Shown here in pieces: positions 21,001 through 27,589 of a stretch of DNA of 57,366 nt. This DNA is from a virus: IMG/VR virus record IMGVR_UViG_3300045974_001005, positions 1 to 57,366 of that record. One strand, given 5' to 3'. The notes beneath the pieces were generated by a model. That model was not told where the DNA came from. It was given only the letters and a program-made list of their open reading frames with translations, and made no database searches. A program made the position numbers and the translations under genes. The first letter of the stretch is position 1. Each line of letters begins with the position of its first letter.

Positions 21001-23909
21001 CGCGTTGGCATACTTGCCTCAAGCGGCGCATTGTCGGTGACGTTGGATTGGGCCGTTGGCTGGGCTGGAGCGGAATCGGTTGGGGTATTCGCTACCGATT
21101 CCGCTGCCAAATCTGCGGCTGAATCTGCTGCATTTTGGTCTGCTTCTGCCACCTCGTCCAGGCCGCGCCGCTTGATTTCTGCCTCAATCTTCGGGGCGCG
21201 GGCGTGATCCGCCAGCAAAACCCGTGCGCGCAGCAGGTCGTCATTGCTCATGTCCTTGACCGTTTTACGATTCAGCGACTGGCGTTCTTTGGTGGTATCG
21301 CTGTTGTTGGCCTGCGGCACGGGTACGGGCAGATTGAGCGCTTCGCGTGCGGCGCGAACTTCATCCTGAGTGCGAAATTCCACAACACGGTGCGCTTTGC
21401 GCTTGTTTGGCGACTCGGTAATGGCGGTGTCGCCTTCGATAACCCGGCGCTGGCCATCTTTCTCGAACAGGTCGTGACCATTCAGGTTTTGGCCCACCCA
21501 TTGCCATCCGTCCTGAGAATGGCCACGCGTTTTGATATCGTCCAGCATATGCCAATCATGGTCGATGTCGTGCGGGATCGTGATGACTGAATCGGGTTGC
21601 GCTACCTGTCCTTGTGGTGGTTCCGGTGGTGCTGGTTCAGGCTCGAATGACTTCTCAATTGCTGGTTTTACCTGCGCTTGCCCGTCGCTTTGCGGTGGAA
21701 GGTCGGATTGCGGCAAATCGGCCTGTGGCAATTCCGCTTGTGGCGCGGTTTCAAGCTGCGGGTCTGCCACTTCGGCGGCAGCAGGCTTTGCCATTTGCTT
21801 CAGGTAATAGGCTTTTTGCTCCTGACTCAGCCGAAAAATCTTGCTGCTGCCCTTTTTGTGCAACACCGCGCCATTCGTGGTACGCAAGCGCATGCCTGCG
21901 GCTATCGCATCATCCACGGCTTTCAGATTCGGAGCGCGGGCGTCGGGCTTGGGTGCTTCTTTGCGTTCCGGCACGGCATCAACCAGTTCATTCGGCAAAC
22001 CCTTGACCGGGGTAGTCGCCAGGTCGATTTCGTGATGGTCATCCGGCGTCAATTGCGGATTGATATAGCCATCGCGCCGCAAAGCAGCCAGAAAGGCGGG
22101 CTTTTTGCGCTCCGGGGCAATGGTTTGGTCGTTCAATACAGCGCTACGCAATGCGGCGCGGTTGGCTTCGGCGCGCTGGCGGTTGTCGTGTTCGACTATC
22201 GCATTGGTGATTTGCGCCTGCTGTGCTGCCTGCTGCTCTGCCTGTAGTTGTGCTTCATGTTCGGCCTGACGAGCTTGTGCGTCCCGTTGCGCCTGCTCTT
22301 CGGCCAGCATGGCGTTGAGTTGGGCATCTTCCTGCGCGGCGCGCTCTGCTGCTGCGGCTTGTTTGGCTTGTTGCCATTTTTGCTCTTGTGCGGCTTGCTC
22401 GTCCGACAGTAAAGCTTCGTATTCAGCTTGTTGCTCTGGCGGGATAGCGGTGCGGTCGGCGCGGGCCTGTTCCAACGCCTGGTATTCGGCGATTTCCTGT
22501 GGCGTCAGGCGGCGTGGGACAATCGCAGGCTGTTTGATCAGGTTGCCATCGGCATCCCAGGTCTTTTGCGCCTTTTTGCCGTGGCCGATGGCAACCAGTT
22601 CGGCCATGCGCGCATCGATTTGCGCCAGACTGAGCGGTGCCGGGGTATTTGTGGCTACGGCTGTCGTCGGCGGTATGGCGGGTGGTGTGGCTGGCGTGGC
22701 CTGCGCCTGAATCGCCGCTGCTGCCGCTTGTCCGGCGTTGGCCGCTTGCGACAAGGGGCCGCTGTTCTGCAATTGCACTGGTTCGGGCGCTGGTACGTGA
22801 ACCGGTTCGTGCGTTGGGCTGGCATGATGTGGTTGCATTACGCCCATGCCTGCACCCATTGCGCCGCCAACCAGCATGCCAGTAGCGGCAGCATTGGCGA
22901 CACCCTTGCCCAAATCCGCTTCGCCCTGTGCGATATTCGTAAAATACTGTTCCTGCGCCGATTGCGGCATTTCTTCCAGCACGCCTTCACTGAACGCTTC
23001 CTTGCCCAGCCGCGCCGCCATATTGCCCTTGACGCCGGTCGAGCGTGCGCCAGTTGCCAATCGGGTGGCCGAATCGCCCATCAGGCGTCCGGCACCGTAG
23101 CCGATGCCTGCGGTAAGAGTGCCCGCTGCCACGGCGGGCAATGCATAATCAGACCAGGCGCGGCCAGCGGCTTGCGCATCGTCGGCGATTTGCCCGGCGC
23201 TTTGTGCGCCTTCGGTGGCGGCACCGAGGCCCAGCAATTTGGCTCCGGCAGCTTCCACCGCATCGCTGGCGGCGGCTTTTCCGGCGTTGGTGCCCAAGGC
23301 GGCTTGGGTGGCGTGGGCTGCACTGCGGCCTGCGGCCAGTTCGGCGGCGCTGGCGGCAGCACCTTCGACTGTGGCCAGCGCGGCTTTGGCGGCGATGCCG
23401 CGTGCCACGGCGCTGGTGACGCCCATGCCCGCCAGCATGCCGGGGGCCGATTCTGCCACGCTGCCCAGAATCGCACGCGGGTTGTTGGCGGCAGCGGCCA
23501 GGGTATTCATGAAACCGTCGGCTTGCTGCACCTTGTCGTCGCTGGCTTTTTGGCTGTCACTCAGGTATTCGCCCAGCATGGCATTGGTGGTTTTGGGGTC
23601 ATAGCCGATGGCGCGCATGCCTTGGCCCAGCAAGCCGCCCGTGGCCAGACTGCCGAGCCCAACAGCGGATGCGCCAAGATCGACCGCGCCCTGTGCCAGC
23701 TTGATGCCGACATCGCCTGCTGTGCGCAGCAACCCGGCTTGCGGTACCGCTGGTGCGGGGGGCGCTACCGGGGTATAACCCAATCGGGAGGCCAACTGCG
23801 CCGCATCCATTTCGGGGTGATACACCTGATGATAGGTTTCAAATAAAGTTTGATCGTCCAGATTACTCAATTGCGGGAATTTGCTGCGGATGGTGCTTAA
23901 ATTTGGCAT
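9093..23909 (-). CDS. Giant polyvalent phage protein: methyltransferase, SNF2-type helicase, peptidase-like and PLxRFG parts
   Basis: 4938 residues in one open frame. Residues 55-358 are Ala/Gly-rich and partly hydrophobic; 426-590 are a Gln/Ala/Glu coiled coil. An N6-adenine methyltransferase has motif I EPSSGSGNFIG (1657-) and NPPF (1722-1725). An SNF2-like helicase has Walker A GAGKT (2447-), DEAH (2614-2617) and motif VI QREGRIIRQG (3010-). A metallopeptidase-like HELANHALH starts at 3516 with non-canonical spacing. PLSRFG at 4267 is the PLxRFG signature, and a hydrophobic stretch lies near 4660. Such proteins in Bcep22-type phages, and DarB of P1, are thought to enter the cell with the DNA and protect it. 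It sits just after the ejection-protein genes, which fits. Residues 1373-1518 and about 3863-3949 are dual-coded. Confidence 0.93.
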   Translation of the reverse strand: MPNLSTIRSKFPQLSNLDDQTLFETYHQVYHPEMDAAQLASRLGYTPVAPPAPAVPQAGLLRTAGDVGIKLAQGAVDLGASAVGLGSLATGGLLGQGMRAIGYDPKTTNAMLGEYLSDSQKASDDKVQQADGFMNTLAAAANNPRAILGSVAESAPGMLAGMGVTSAVARGIAAKAALATVEGAAASAAELAAGRSAAHATQAALGTNAGKAAASDAVEAAGAKLLGLGAATEGAQSAGQIADDAQAAGRAWSDYALPAVAAGTLTAGIGYGAGRLMGDSATRLATGARSTGVKGNMAARLGKEAFSEGVLEEMPQSAQEQYFTNIAQGEADLGKGVANAAATGMLVGGAMGAGMGVMQPHHASPTHEPVHVPAPEPVQLQNSGPLSQAANAGQAAAAAIQAQATPATPPAIPPTTAVATNTPAPLSLAQIDARMAELVAIGHGKKAQKTWDADGNLIKQPAIVPRRLTPQEIAEYQALEQARADRTAIPPEQQAEYEALLSDEQAAQEQKWQQAKQAAAAERAAQEDAQLNAMLAEEQAQRDAQARQAEHEAQLQAEQQAAQQAQITNAIVEHDNRQRAEANRAALRSAVLNDQTIAPERKKPAFLAALRRDGYINPQLTPDDHHEIDLATTPVKGLPNELVDAVPERKEAPKPDARAPNLKAVDDAIAAGMRLRTTNGAVLHKKGSSKIFRLSQEQKAYYLKQMAKPAAAEVADPQLETAPQAELPQADLPQSDLPPQSDGQAQVKPAIEKSFEPEPAPPEPPQGQVAQPDSVITIPHDIDHDWHMLDDIKTRGHSQDGWQWVGQNLNGHDLFEKDGQRRVIEGDTAITESPNKRKAHRVVEFRTQDEVRAAREALNLPVPVPQANNSDTTKERQSLNRKTVKDMSNDDLLRARVLLADHARAPKIEAEIKRRGLDEVAEADQNAADSAADLAAESVANTPTDSAPAQPTAQSNVTDNAPLEASMPTRDQIMAHYAQLLAQDGIKNNPLAFYQKFADAVLAKDAYALKWLANGLNNKGKKAFEWATGVKLPRTQNGTWNALKTWAGISEASDAAANARAEATRIAKRQQEDDEMAEREAARQLFRRSKQDDTLISGKEVIDARIAEGFTEIRNISKSAVPKYVLANEASQQYYVLDRIGRTYAQAALRRLAANTQAQSQIVEAPAVASEPAAPATTEPAAPANEATTVWGQDNKLFTANLAEQARAILKAKLRQINMAVFDPELLAAGITLAGFHIEAGARTFAKYSRAMLADLGPEVQPFLRSFYEGVRHFPDFNTKGMTSEADLVAAERIGFDEGDTLIANGKTRVIKEVNQHRIYFTDGTSDWYSNIQQDRPRKVIEAALPGQNQAATEPTDNSATISPEPPAKGETNEHTPVPRQSTPPLGDLAPQEDPRTQASGGIRASAASGSSERQSPDSGTDATPVLPGARSGRSGIETVHPAGTGESALRRHAAVGARTGRRNGREGSRVSSPVPGGGSDGGALETGRLGRVARTPSRSSEVASRGGVEQATSASAIAQADTRVASTIPAINFRITDDIHLGQGGEVAKFNDNLNAIRALRTIELENRRASPMEQAQLARYVGWGGLANAFPAPETGEYKPAWATRGPELAQLLTPKEYAQARRSTLDAHYTSQTVVSAMWQAVQRLGFAGGLVLEPSSGSGNFIGLLPKALHGHTRFIGVELDSLTARIAAKLYPQETILNTGFQKVPLPDDAFDLAIGNPPFGDQSLRFQFKPELNGHSIHNQFFLASLDAVKPGGLLVQVVSRYLLDKKDNSSRTMLAKKARLLAAIRLPDTAFKENARTEVVTDILFLQRFTSQEESDMAAAFAALASKRNPNMEKEQERQTLASQVPAWIDLATIADPLGGEPIEINQYFTINPHMIIGVMERTGPTGFRSDVTVRLESHHDLAEQLQATIQHVPEAVIVPTPDAITAAVARHQDMSAALHIALAGDEQGALRLEPGNVLVQVIERETPEGGHELSKRTLSPASPWSDRLFQDALGRWYSNEVVLDDDGKPVKEKRGDKTINRNVVARKVYATEADIPASLLLGQSRFERLQKLVGLRDLLVEQLNREADNSPADVLEQNRQSLARQYRAFTSDHGLINDPANAALLNDMPDGALILALEFGYRPAISSARAAKIGDQARPSSANPAPILSRRVIVPYIAPASAQSFADALSITLAEQGKVDMARLAELLGMTEPELAQRVQEQEKPLIFQDPESERWETRNDYLSGEVRRKLNAARAAGLQSNIAALETVQPEPWTSEDVTVLLGSTWVPTRTYEDFIFHISGVAAKVTFSQLSNQFHVRILDNQNKRVNANEDEWSADGYSSVELIEALLDNDTISVTYKASNGATVLDREKTDLANLKARAIAKEFEEWAFANSERRNQLVELFNDKFNTRVNRQYDGSHLVLPGKVPDSVTKMRRHQKNAIWRGVYERFLMLDHAVGAGKTYTSIAIAMERRRMGLSQKPLIVVPNHMIEQFTADAYRLYPGAKVLAASKDDMSKERRRRLFAKIATGDFDLIIMAHSSFGFIGIAPETEERFLQVELKQALDAVKEAEDEAQANGHTGFRKPFGVKEAERLVEKITNRLEKVKTRKDKLLTFEQLGIDHLTIDEAHEFKNLFYSSRLTGVRGMNNKLGSQKALDLYNKVRVLRESPTGGVMFMTGTPISNSAVEMYTMMRYLAANELKELGLEHFDAWRAQYVSADAGWEPNETGRLAEVVRLGRTWSNMRSLMDLYYSFTDSVDNDAIKRAYAEDNHGAAFPIPRVMHGDRQSVIIQPTDAQIELLGAIINGFDSLPEIEDPYERNKERLKLMDRARKVSLDVRAVAPTNPSLETGGKLDRVADEVARIYKKWDDDRGTQLVFLDRSVAKSKGDNALIREYDALRKEQTRALQAHADESTLRRIGDKLDAFDAIEIEALRNAQNGGWNAYQQIKDNLLARGIPAHEIRFVQEANTDEQKQALFDAVNDGAVRVLIGSTPRMGAGTNVQQRLVALHHVDVTWKPSDIEQREGRIIRQGNRLLEKYGVDQFEVEILAYATERTIDAKMWSLNAAKLKTINGIRKYDGAFVMEFEDEESVSMAELAALASGDPLLLERVKLMSELDKLELLKRQYLRKQRGVTDKIEQAERDIARLPGQIEQAEQDRLSLLNGFNAMLADVQSRRVVVEGVEYDQHHAAQQAVLASIARQQNGNDKAKFSVSVEKRRLTSDDGAMRAISDALGDANPFASEIGQRRFGGRTDAARAMWEDIKPRIPNLNKQASESVIVGQLLGLPLDISIERGEFAYYASLSLLRLDGSTLASTRMEQRDAGDFHTSIMRGALDYLLRDLERLRGESTITWMQSRLQQANDELPQLLAKKGSGFPEQDQIDTKFARLNQVISELSTGKHAALIDDAANSGDAAVEESPKLSQAARPELAQAGLTHTVQSLIPALSSSLHAYGADFLGNLLATGKLRLIDSDQASTLLQGHDDGAQAPQAAPYAPVAFFNPQDGVTYLIADAISRQASSSALHGLMLHELANHALHLGRATREFKQLLNYFALMKNGNPKVQAAFARAEQVGSSKESMNEEALGYYLEANPELSFAQKVIAWFRSIIRSLGQSLPLLARARWFRAVGMMSAHDLVYAAQRALQRAPQKLAAQHPAQSDTGTKQSATQSVTPAVAFSQAEQASWLISLWKTIAGHEDAYQYPVSHARNLIAVMHDIMPKFKVQPLPETDAKARTTASKQWVVTMEDGKQAFVYEFGRDLQIDASRLLSGSSRGSALYAAVANYAFNTGKVLEGDSAGFSEVAQMRRLENMISTAMKFGTTDHIRPHALQRDPKGPIAKRLGMKGLSWAVGLDQHNLAQMLKASYDYVSSLLPEINHVHLTEYADFTGERGELLGDIDFQKLAARATDRLRQRSALSGTATTAAIGSATIKRAAITGTVLRSESREDGRALLGRIGTELHANIGQAEHILYSRGLAHSLSQSLANAANNVQELQLPAGFVVGDLFNQSGKLNWWHKTIGTMDNLARRQPAFARVYHTIQRFLGDVSRYAVVAADEAPTLLPKLENMRDILGSKRKKPLTAADTQAIAAPIFEGTLLWTRDDNGQAIKISELESRAEGLSLQEKLHILMQKQVIDAEQNRVWQRMNEAGYTALIEKKFADSQLVPGIVWTNAELRDLFRLNEAQIGMYREFRAAIDKSLTNLTISEMVKMGGKDAKPLLDAAMKTANLQEATTLLLEHFQQLAEASGGPDNSGPAKRHLQTAQTIANLAGRAQELMQRGYAPLSRFGRFAVYVQENGEQLYFGLFETAMEAAKMARTMRASHPDAEISQGTLSEDAYKLFAGISPETIELFGSMVGLDTQTDAASTKVYQKYLQLAKSNRSALKRMITRKGIAGFSEDAGRVLASFVYSNARLTAGNVHLGEIDEAVTSIPKEQGQLIDAAMQLREHIRNPESGGTMLGGLMFAQFLGGSVASAMVNLTQPLTMTLPYLSQFGGITKASERLMTAVRDARKDETGDAKLDAALQWASDEGIVAPQEVHYLQAQAAGRGALQSGDGTALGDARAQLNNAIAKVMVGWGKLFAIAELSNRRITFIAAWRTAVAEGFANPAGFARQAVAQTQGVYNSGNKPRWARSSLGGLLMTFKQYSIAYVELLSRMAFAGSPGSPQRAAGRRGALYMLAVLFLMSGMDGLPFEKNLEDLMDGLLQRLGYNFSTKRQKQAFFTDVLGSSGADFAIKGISSLPGMPIDVAGRLGMGNLIPATGLLTKKMSYTQDLGELAGPAGDIAKRAFSGVGKLLDGDLVGAALDVSPQSVRNLAKGADMMASGQYKDARGYKVNDVTPLEGIMKMVGFQPNSTANIQDAKGQALNMIAQTRMRSTEIAEHLAQGIASGDVAMQREARAWRDDWNRKNPETPIKIDMPGVAKRVRAMREDVILRTQHTAPKALKLAVRKELAQ
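12062..12322 (-). CDS. Putative overprinted gene 2 inside the giant gene (+1 frame)
   Basis: 86 residues if it starts at the ATG at 12322; a TTG at 12262 behind GGAG is an alternative. The protein looks natural: a charged helix (DYDNDPRYQELQRLRRLEAQ) followed by PFYAARAAKMGERYWDVL. In this frame the codons are the common ones of the region (CTG CAA GAG, GAC AAC GAT CCG), whereas the giant frame over the same bases uses many rare codons (AGA, CTA, CGA, TTA, ATA). That bias is direct evidence that the +1 frame is under selection. No good Shine-Dalgarno precedes the ATG. Function unknown. Confidence 0.4.
   Translation of the reverse strand: MSTSPNMPTLPENGANCSETLTSKNWLQELRTDYDNDPRYQELQRLRRLEAQRLKEQLSQVPFYAARAAKMGERYWDVLAQSYTPI
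19355..19792 (-). CDS. Putative overprinted gene 1 inside the giant gene (+1 frame)
   Basis: 145 residues. The ATG at 19792 has AGGAG at ideal spacing. The product starts MSIPLFRAKARHHWETWLP, continues with amphipathic helices, and is rich in Glu/Gln/Trp in its second half (EEEAMEARWRQEDLEELQ). The giant protein over the same bases (about 1373-1518) is a low-complexity Ser/Gly/Arg/Pro linker, as expected where a second frame dictates the sequence. Seen: start signal, natural composition, low-complexity host frame. Inferred: a separate small protein made from the same message, perhaps a partner of the giant protein. I do not recognise its family with certainty. Confidence 0.65.
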   Translation of the reverse strand: MSIPLFRAKARHHWETWLPRKTRELKQAGEFEQALQVAAVNANRLILELMQHQSYRAHEAEEVALKQYILLEPEKVPYDDMPLWEQELEDEMAEKEAEFQALCREEEAMEARWRQEDLEELQERQAEVQKWRQEVGLSKPRQQVQ

Positions 23910-23960
23910 GAATTGCGATCCTGTTTCAATATAGGGGGTGAACCTGGTGGTATGGTGCGA

Positions 23961-25676
23961 TTACAGGCCGTAGCGCGACTTTTTAAGGTCAACCAGTTTG
24001 GCCAAGGCGTTGTTGGCGGCAACTGCACGGCCAAGACGCAAGGACGTTTGATATTGCGATTGCAGGGCGATGAGTTCGGGATCGTTGTCTGCGCGGGATT
24101 CGGCCAGACGTTTGGCTTGATCCTCTGCATCCATTTTTGCGCGCAGTGCCTCGCGCCTTGCGCTCCAGCCTGCGCCATACACGGCATCATCTTTTGCCGC
24201 TTGGGCGGCATTGGCTTCCTGTCGTGCGGCGGTAATGCCTGCCTGAACTGGAAGCATTGCGGCAGGCGGCGCTGATGTGGGGATGCCACCGACGGCCAGC
24301 CGTTTTGCGACTGGCACGGGGACAGGCGGTGAGTTGGGCGCGGTTGCGGGTGCGGGTATGGACAATCCGGTGGCTTGTCCGCTGCCCGTGCCAGCCTGAG
24401 CGGGGCCATGCAGCGAATCGATGATCTTTGCCGCTTGCATCGTCAATACCGCATTGCGCACCGCCATCTGTTTGGCCCCCGGTGAATCGGGTATCCACGA
24501 TGGATCAGTTTGCGCTTTCGCCAAGGCTTGCGAGTTTTGATCCATCTCCTTGTAGATGCTGCTCAATTGCATCTTGATAGCTGGCGGCAAGCTGTCCAGG
24601 CCAACCATGTTGGTGACTTCATCCATGGTCAGCGACCGGCCCAATACCTTTTGCAATTCGGCAATCTTGCCCGAGGGGGTGGTCAAATCCATTTGTTTTT
24701 GTGCCAAGAGCAGGTGCTGGCGTTGTATGTCCCGATTGGCTGCGGCGTCGCTGGTTTGTTGTGCCAGACGTGCGCGCTCCAATGCCAGGGTTCCGGCAAA
24801 GTGATCGCGCTGCATATCGGTTTGGCGCGCTTTATCGACATGTTGCAATTGCCTGTCCATGTCCAGCATCTGGTATTGCGCTTTGGCGACATCCATCACC
24901 GTTTGCGAACCATCGGCATTTTGTACCGTGACAAAATGCGTCGGCACGTCTTGACCATTGATTTTGGTCATGCCTTCCTTGCCGGAAACCACGCGTGCGC
25001 CGCGCATCAGGCCGGTATTGTTGTATTGCGCTACACCTTCGTCATAGCGGCCCTGTCCCATCAATGCCAAGGCATCGTGAATCCCTTCCGACTTCATGCG
25101 GTTAATTTGGCTGACTGCATTGGTGTAGTCAGTAGCGGACAAGGTGCCGCGTGCCATCTTGCTATTGAGGAAGATCAGTTGTTGATCGAGGGCCGAATTG
25201 AAATTGTACGGTTTGGGTAAGCCGGATGGTGCAGCGGTCGCTGCGGTGGCCGTCGTTGCGGCACGCGTGGCCGTTGGCAGTGCCCCCGCTGCGTAGGCAG
25301 CATCAAGCTTCCTGACTGAAGCCACTTCGGCAGGCAAGGACGCGGGAATACCGCTCGGTGTGGCAATGGGTGGCGGGCTGGACGGCTCCGGGTTGGCTGG
25401 CACCGCGCCCGTTTGCGCCGATGGGGCAGGCGCTGCCGTGGCTGTCGTTGGATCAAACTGTTGTTGAATCGCCAGGCGGTCAGCCTCATCGTCGGACAAT
25501 ATTTTGTCCGTTCTGGCCCACTCCTTGCGCTGCCGTTGCCGCGTTTCATCCTGAAAGGCGGCGTCCTGGTCAAAGCGTTGATCCGCTTTTGTGCGGCGTG
25601 CTTCTTCGTCAAGGCGTTGCTTCTCATCCATGTAGCCTTGAAATCCGGCGGCAATCCCGCTCGCATTGATGTTCAT
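23961..25676 (-). CDS. Internal virion / DNA-ejection protein candidate
   Basis: 571 residues, started at the ATG (25676) that overlaps the previous stop as ATGA. The N-terminal 75 residues are a charged coiled coil, followed by a long Ala/Pro/Thr linker (75-150). Helical segments then dominate (165-400) and a second Pro-rich linker follows (430-480). The composition, length and position between tail genes and the giant protein match ejectosome proteins of podoviruses, which leave the capsid before the DNA and help it across the envelope. There is no enzymatic motif. The assignment is from context and composition. Confidence 0.65.
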   Translation of the reverse strand: MNINASGIAAGFQGYMDEKQRLDEEARRTKADQRFDQDAAFQDETRQRQRKEWARTDKILSDDEADRLAIQQQFDPTTATAAPAPSAQTGAVPANPEPSSPPPIATPSGIPASLPAEVASVRKLDAAYAAGALPTATRAATTATAATAAPSGLPKPYNFNSALDQQLIFLNSKMARGTLSATDYTNAVSQINRMKSEGIHDALALMGQGRYDEGVAQYNNTGLMRGARVVSGKEGMTKINGQDVPTHFVTVQNADGSQTVMDVAKAQYQMLDMDRQLQHVDKARQTDMQRDHFAGTLALERARLAQQTSDAAANRDIQRQHLLLAQKQMDLTTPSGKIAELQKVLGRSLTMDEVTNMVGLDSLPPAIKMQLSSIYKEMDQNSQALAKAQTDPSWIPDSPGAKQMAVRNAVLTMQAAKIIDSLHGPAQAGTGSGQATGLSIPAPATAPNSPPVPVPVAKRLAVGGIPTSAPPAAMLPVQAGITAARQEANAAQAAKDDAVYGAGWSARREALRAKMDAEDQAKRLAESRADNDPELIALQSQYQTSLRLGRAVAANNALAKLVDLKKSRYGL

Positions 25677-26404
25677 ACGCCACCTCCTGCGCCATCCGGG
25701 TAGCCACTGGAACCAGCCAGGACTTGTGTCCACACCGGGCTACCCGTGTTATTGGTGGCCGCACCGCCACCTGTGCCGCTGCCAAAGCTGCCCCAATTGA
25801 CTTTGGATAAGCCATTGGCAACCCCACCGACCAAGGCACCGATGCCGCTGGCGGTTTGGGCGGCTTGCTGATTGCTGCTGCGGGCGATGGCTTCGGCCCC
25901 GGCGCTGGCGTTTGCCAAGCCGGAAGACGCACCGGCAATCAAACCCTTGCCCAAACCTGCCACATCAAGTGTTCGGGCAAAGGCTTTGTCTTTGACGCGC
26001 TCACGCGCCATGTTTTGTTCGACGGCACCCAAGGCTGCACCGCGCAATTCCAGATTAGTGTTGGCCGCATGCGCAGCCGCGCTGGAGGGATCAAGGCCCG
26101 GCGTGCGTGCCAGGCGTTCGCGTGCCAGGCCGATTTGATCCTGCACCGTGGCTTGCGCTTTGCCCGCTGCCTGTTCATAGGCTTGCGGGGTATCGTAGTC
26201 TTGCGCTTGCTTGACCAATTGATGTTCCAGTGGCCGATAGCTGTTTTTGTATTCGTCGTATTGATCCAGCGCGATTTGACCTTGCCAAGCATTGGCGTCA
26301 ATCGCTCGTTGGCTGGCGTCTGCCGCCTTGTTGGCGGCGCGGTTGGAGGCCACGCCCCCGATCACTGCCGCGCCTATTGTGGCTGCTGCTGCCCATGGTG
26401 GCAT
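25673..26404 (-). CDS. Small internal virion / ejection protein candidate
   Basis: 243 residues. A short hydrophobic Ala/Gly/Val segment (5-22) is followed by an Ala/Gln-rich helical body (25-130) and a Gly/Ala/Ser-rich C-terminal half with hydrophobic turns (150-215). Proteins of this type (often starting MPPWAAA) precede larger ejection proteins in many podoviruses and may insert in the membrane. The stop overlaps the next gene by four bases. Assignment by composition and gene order. Confidence 0.65.
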   Translation of the reverse strand: MPPWAAAATIGAAVIGGVASNRAANKAADASQRAIDANAWQGQIALDQYDEYKNSYRPLEHQLVKQAQDYDTPQAYEQAAGKAQATVQDQIGLARERLARTPGLDPSSAAAHAANTNLELRGAALGAVEQNMARERVKDKAFARTLDVAGLGKGLIAGASSGLANASAGAEAIARSSNQQAAQTASGIGALVGGVANGLSKVNWGSFGSGTGGGAATNNTGSPVWTQVLAGSSGYPDGAGGGV

Positions 26405-26406
26405 GG

Positions 26407-26715
26407 TTATTCTCCTTCAATCAAAGTGTGGTCGATCTGATCCGGGTCAGTCAGATCGGTGGCGTGAATGCAAAACCAAACGCTGTCGGTCAGTGCTGTA
26501 ATGGTGTGGACGGCATGGGCCTTGATCGTGATGCAACTGCCTGCGGCAACGTGGCTGGTGACGCCATCGACTTCCACCAGCGCGTCACCCACGGCCAAAA
26601 TGCTCAGGTGGTCAAACGTGTGCTTGTGCGTTTGCGCAAAGTGGCCAGCGGGCAAATGCATTTGCTTGGCATAGACTTTGTTGCCGAAGTGATGTTGAAT
26701 GCGTAAATCAAGCAT
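26407..26715 (-). CDS. Cupin-fold protein
   Basis: 102 residues from ATG 26715, overlapping the end of the upstream gene by eight bases. Cupin motif 1 is HKHTFDHLSILAVG (about 38-51) and motif 2 centres on the final His of KAHAVHTI (about 78-82), giving a three-His metal site. Single-domain cupins are often dioxygenases, isomerases or binding proteins. The tight coupling with an oxygenase-like gene suggests a joint role, perhaps modification of a virion protein or host metabolite. It is predicted to be cytoplasmic. No closer identification is possible. Confidence 0.72.
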   Translation of the reverse strand: MLDLRIQHHFGNKVYAKQMHLPAGHFAQTHKHTFDHLSILAVGDALVEVDGVTSHVAAGSCITIKAHAVHTITALTDSVWFCIHATDLTDPDQIDHTLIEGE

Positions 26716-27274
26716 GGGATGCGCCCTTGAACAAGTCGGTTTTGATGCAAACAATCAGGGCAAGGCGCTCTTGCCCGGAATCGTTGATGACGCCATGCTG
26801 AACCGCGTTGGTGAACCAGAAGCAATCACCGTCCTTGGCGGTCAAGTCGCCTTGTGGAAACCGGAAGAGTGCACCAGGCGGGTTTTGGATGGCGATGGTG
26901 AATTTTTCGTAATAGGCGGCATGCCAACCCCGGTCGATGTGGGGATAGACTTTGCCGCCAGGGGGCAGTTTGGTAATCAGGATGCCGCCCAGGCGTTCGC
27001 CTTGAACATAGCGCATCAGGTCAAACACCAGGCCATGCAGTTCCGGCAGCGCATGCCAGGCCGGATACCAGACGGAATCATGGGCATCGGCGAAATGGGG
27101 GCCGATGTTTTGCGGGGCATTGTAGCGAAGCCAAATATCGGACACTTCCCGGTGGGGCGAGTCGGGCGACGTGGTGCGCTGTGGGTGTTGCCCGAATAAT
27201 TCAGGCTGGCGGGCGAGTGCTGCCCGGAGTGGTGCAACGTCGATGTGCTGCGCAATGTGCAAAAAGTCGGGCAT
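26708..27274 (-). CDS. 2-oxoglutarate/Fe(II) oxygenase-like, aspartyl/asparaginyl beta-hydroxylase type
   Basis: 188 residues, started at ATG 27274 with GGAG seven bases upstream. The iron-binding H-x-D is in KVYPHIDRGWH (about 115-125), the distal His in NAVQHGV (about 162-168), and an Arg for 2-oxoglutarate follows nearby (QERLAL). The fold pattern matches the aspartyl/asparaginyl beta-hydroxylase group. Substrate unknown; a phage tail, capsid or host protein would be reasonable. It forms a two-gene unit with the cupin. The AT-rich gap beyond it separates it from the cargo genes. Confidence 0.75.
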   Translation of the reverse strand: MPDFLHIAQHIDVAPLRAALARQPELFGQHPQRTTSPDSPHREVSDIWLRYNAPQNIGPHFADAHDSVWYPAWHALPELHGLVFDLMRYVQGERLGGILITKLPPGGKVYPHIDRGWHAAYYEKFTIAIQNPPGALFRFPQGDLTAKDGDCFWFTNAVQHGVINDSGQERLALIVCIKTDLFKGASHA

Positions 27275-27454
27275 GGGATGCTCCTGTGTTGAAAACAGGC
27301 GCATCGTAAAATCGACTTGCAAAAAACTTGAAATTTTGTTGGTTTTTTGGATTTTTGTTGCGTTTTAGCCAGTCACAGAAGGTATGACTAAATCACCAAT
27401 TGGTTGTGGGAACCATTTATGGATTATCTCACTCCTTTTTTTGATATCAATTGT

Positions 27455-27483
27455 TTGCAGTTAAATGAACCTGATGGTAGAAT
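27455..27483 (+). promoter_or_regulatory. Sigma70-type promoter for the DUF2026-like gene
   Basis: TTGCAG (27455-27460), a 17-nt spacer and TAGAAT (27478-27483) point right toward the DUF2026-like gene, 107 nt before its chosen start. It lies in the AT-rich 315-nt gap between divergent genes; the rest of the gap shows T-runs but no gene. Confidence 0.5.
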
Positions 27484-27589
27484 GGTGTGAATGTTGCAAA
27501 TATGATGTTTTGTGCAAGCGCCCTTACTTTTCCTGTGTCCTATGCCGTCGGCCATGTCTATGGCTTGGCTTTTTAATATTTTGCAAGTC

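Noticed and set aside
19665-21122. Long + strand open frame of 485 codons opposite the giant gene
   Set aside because: Antisense shadow of GC-rich codons; no ribosome-binding site and no domain.
22428-23846. Long + strand open frame of 472 codons opposite the giant gene
   Set aside because: Mirror of the Ala/Gly-rich N-terminal region; Cys/Arg/Gly-rich translation with no natural composition or start signal.
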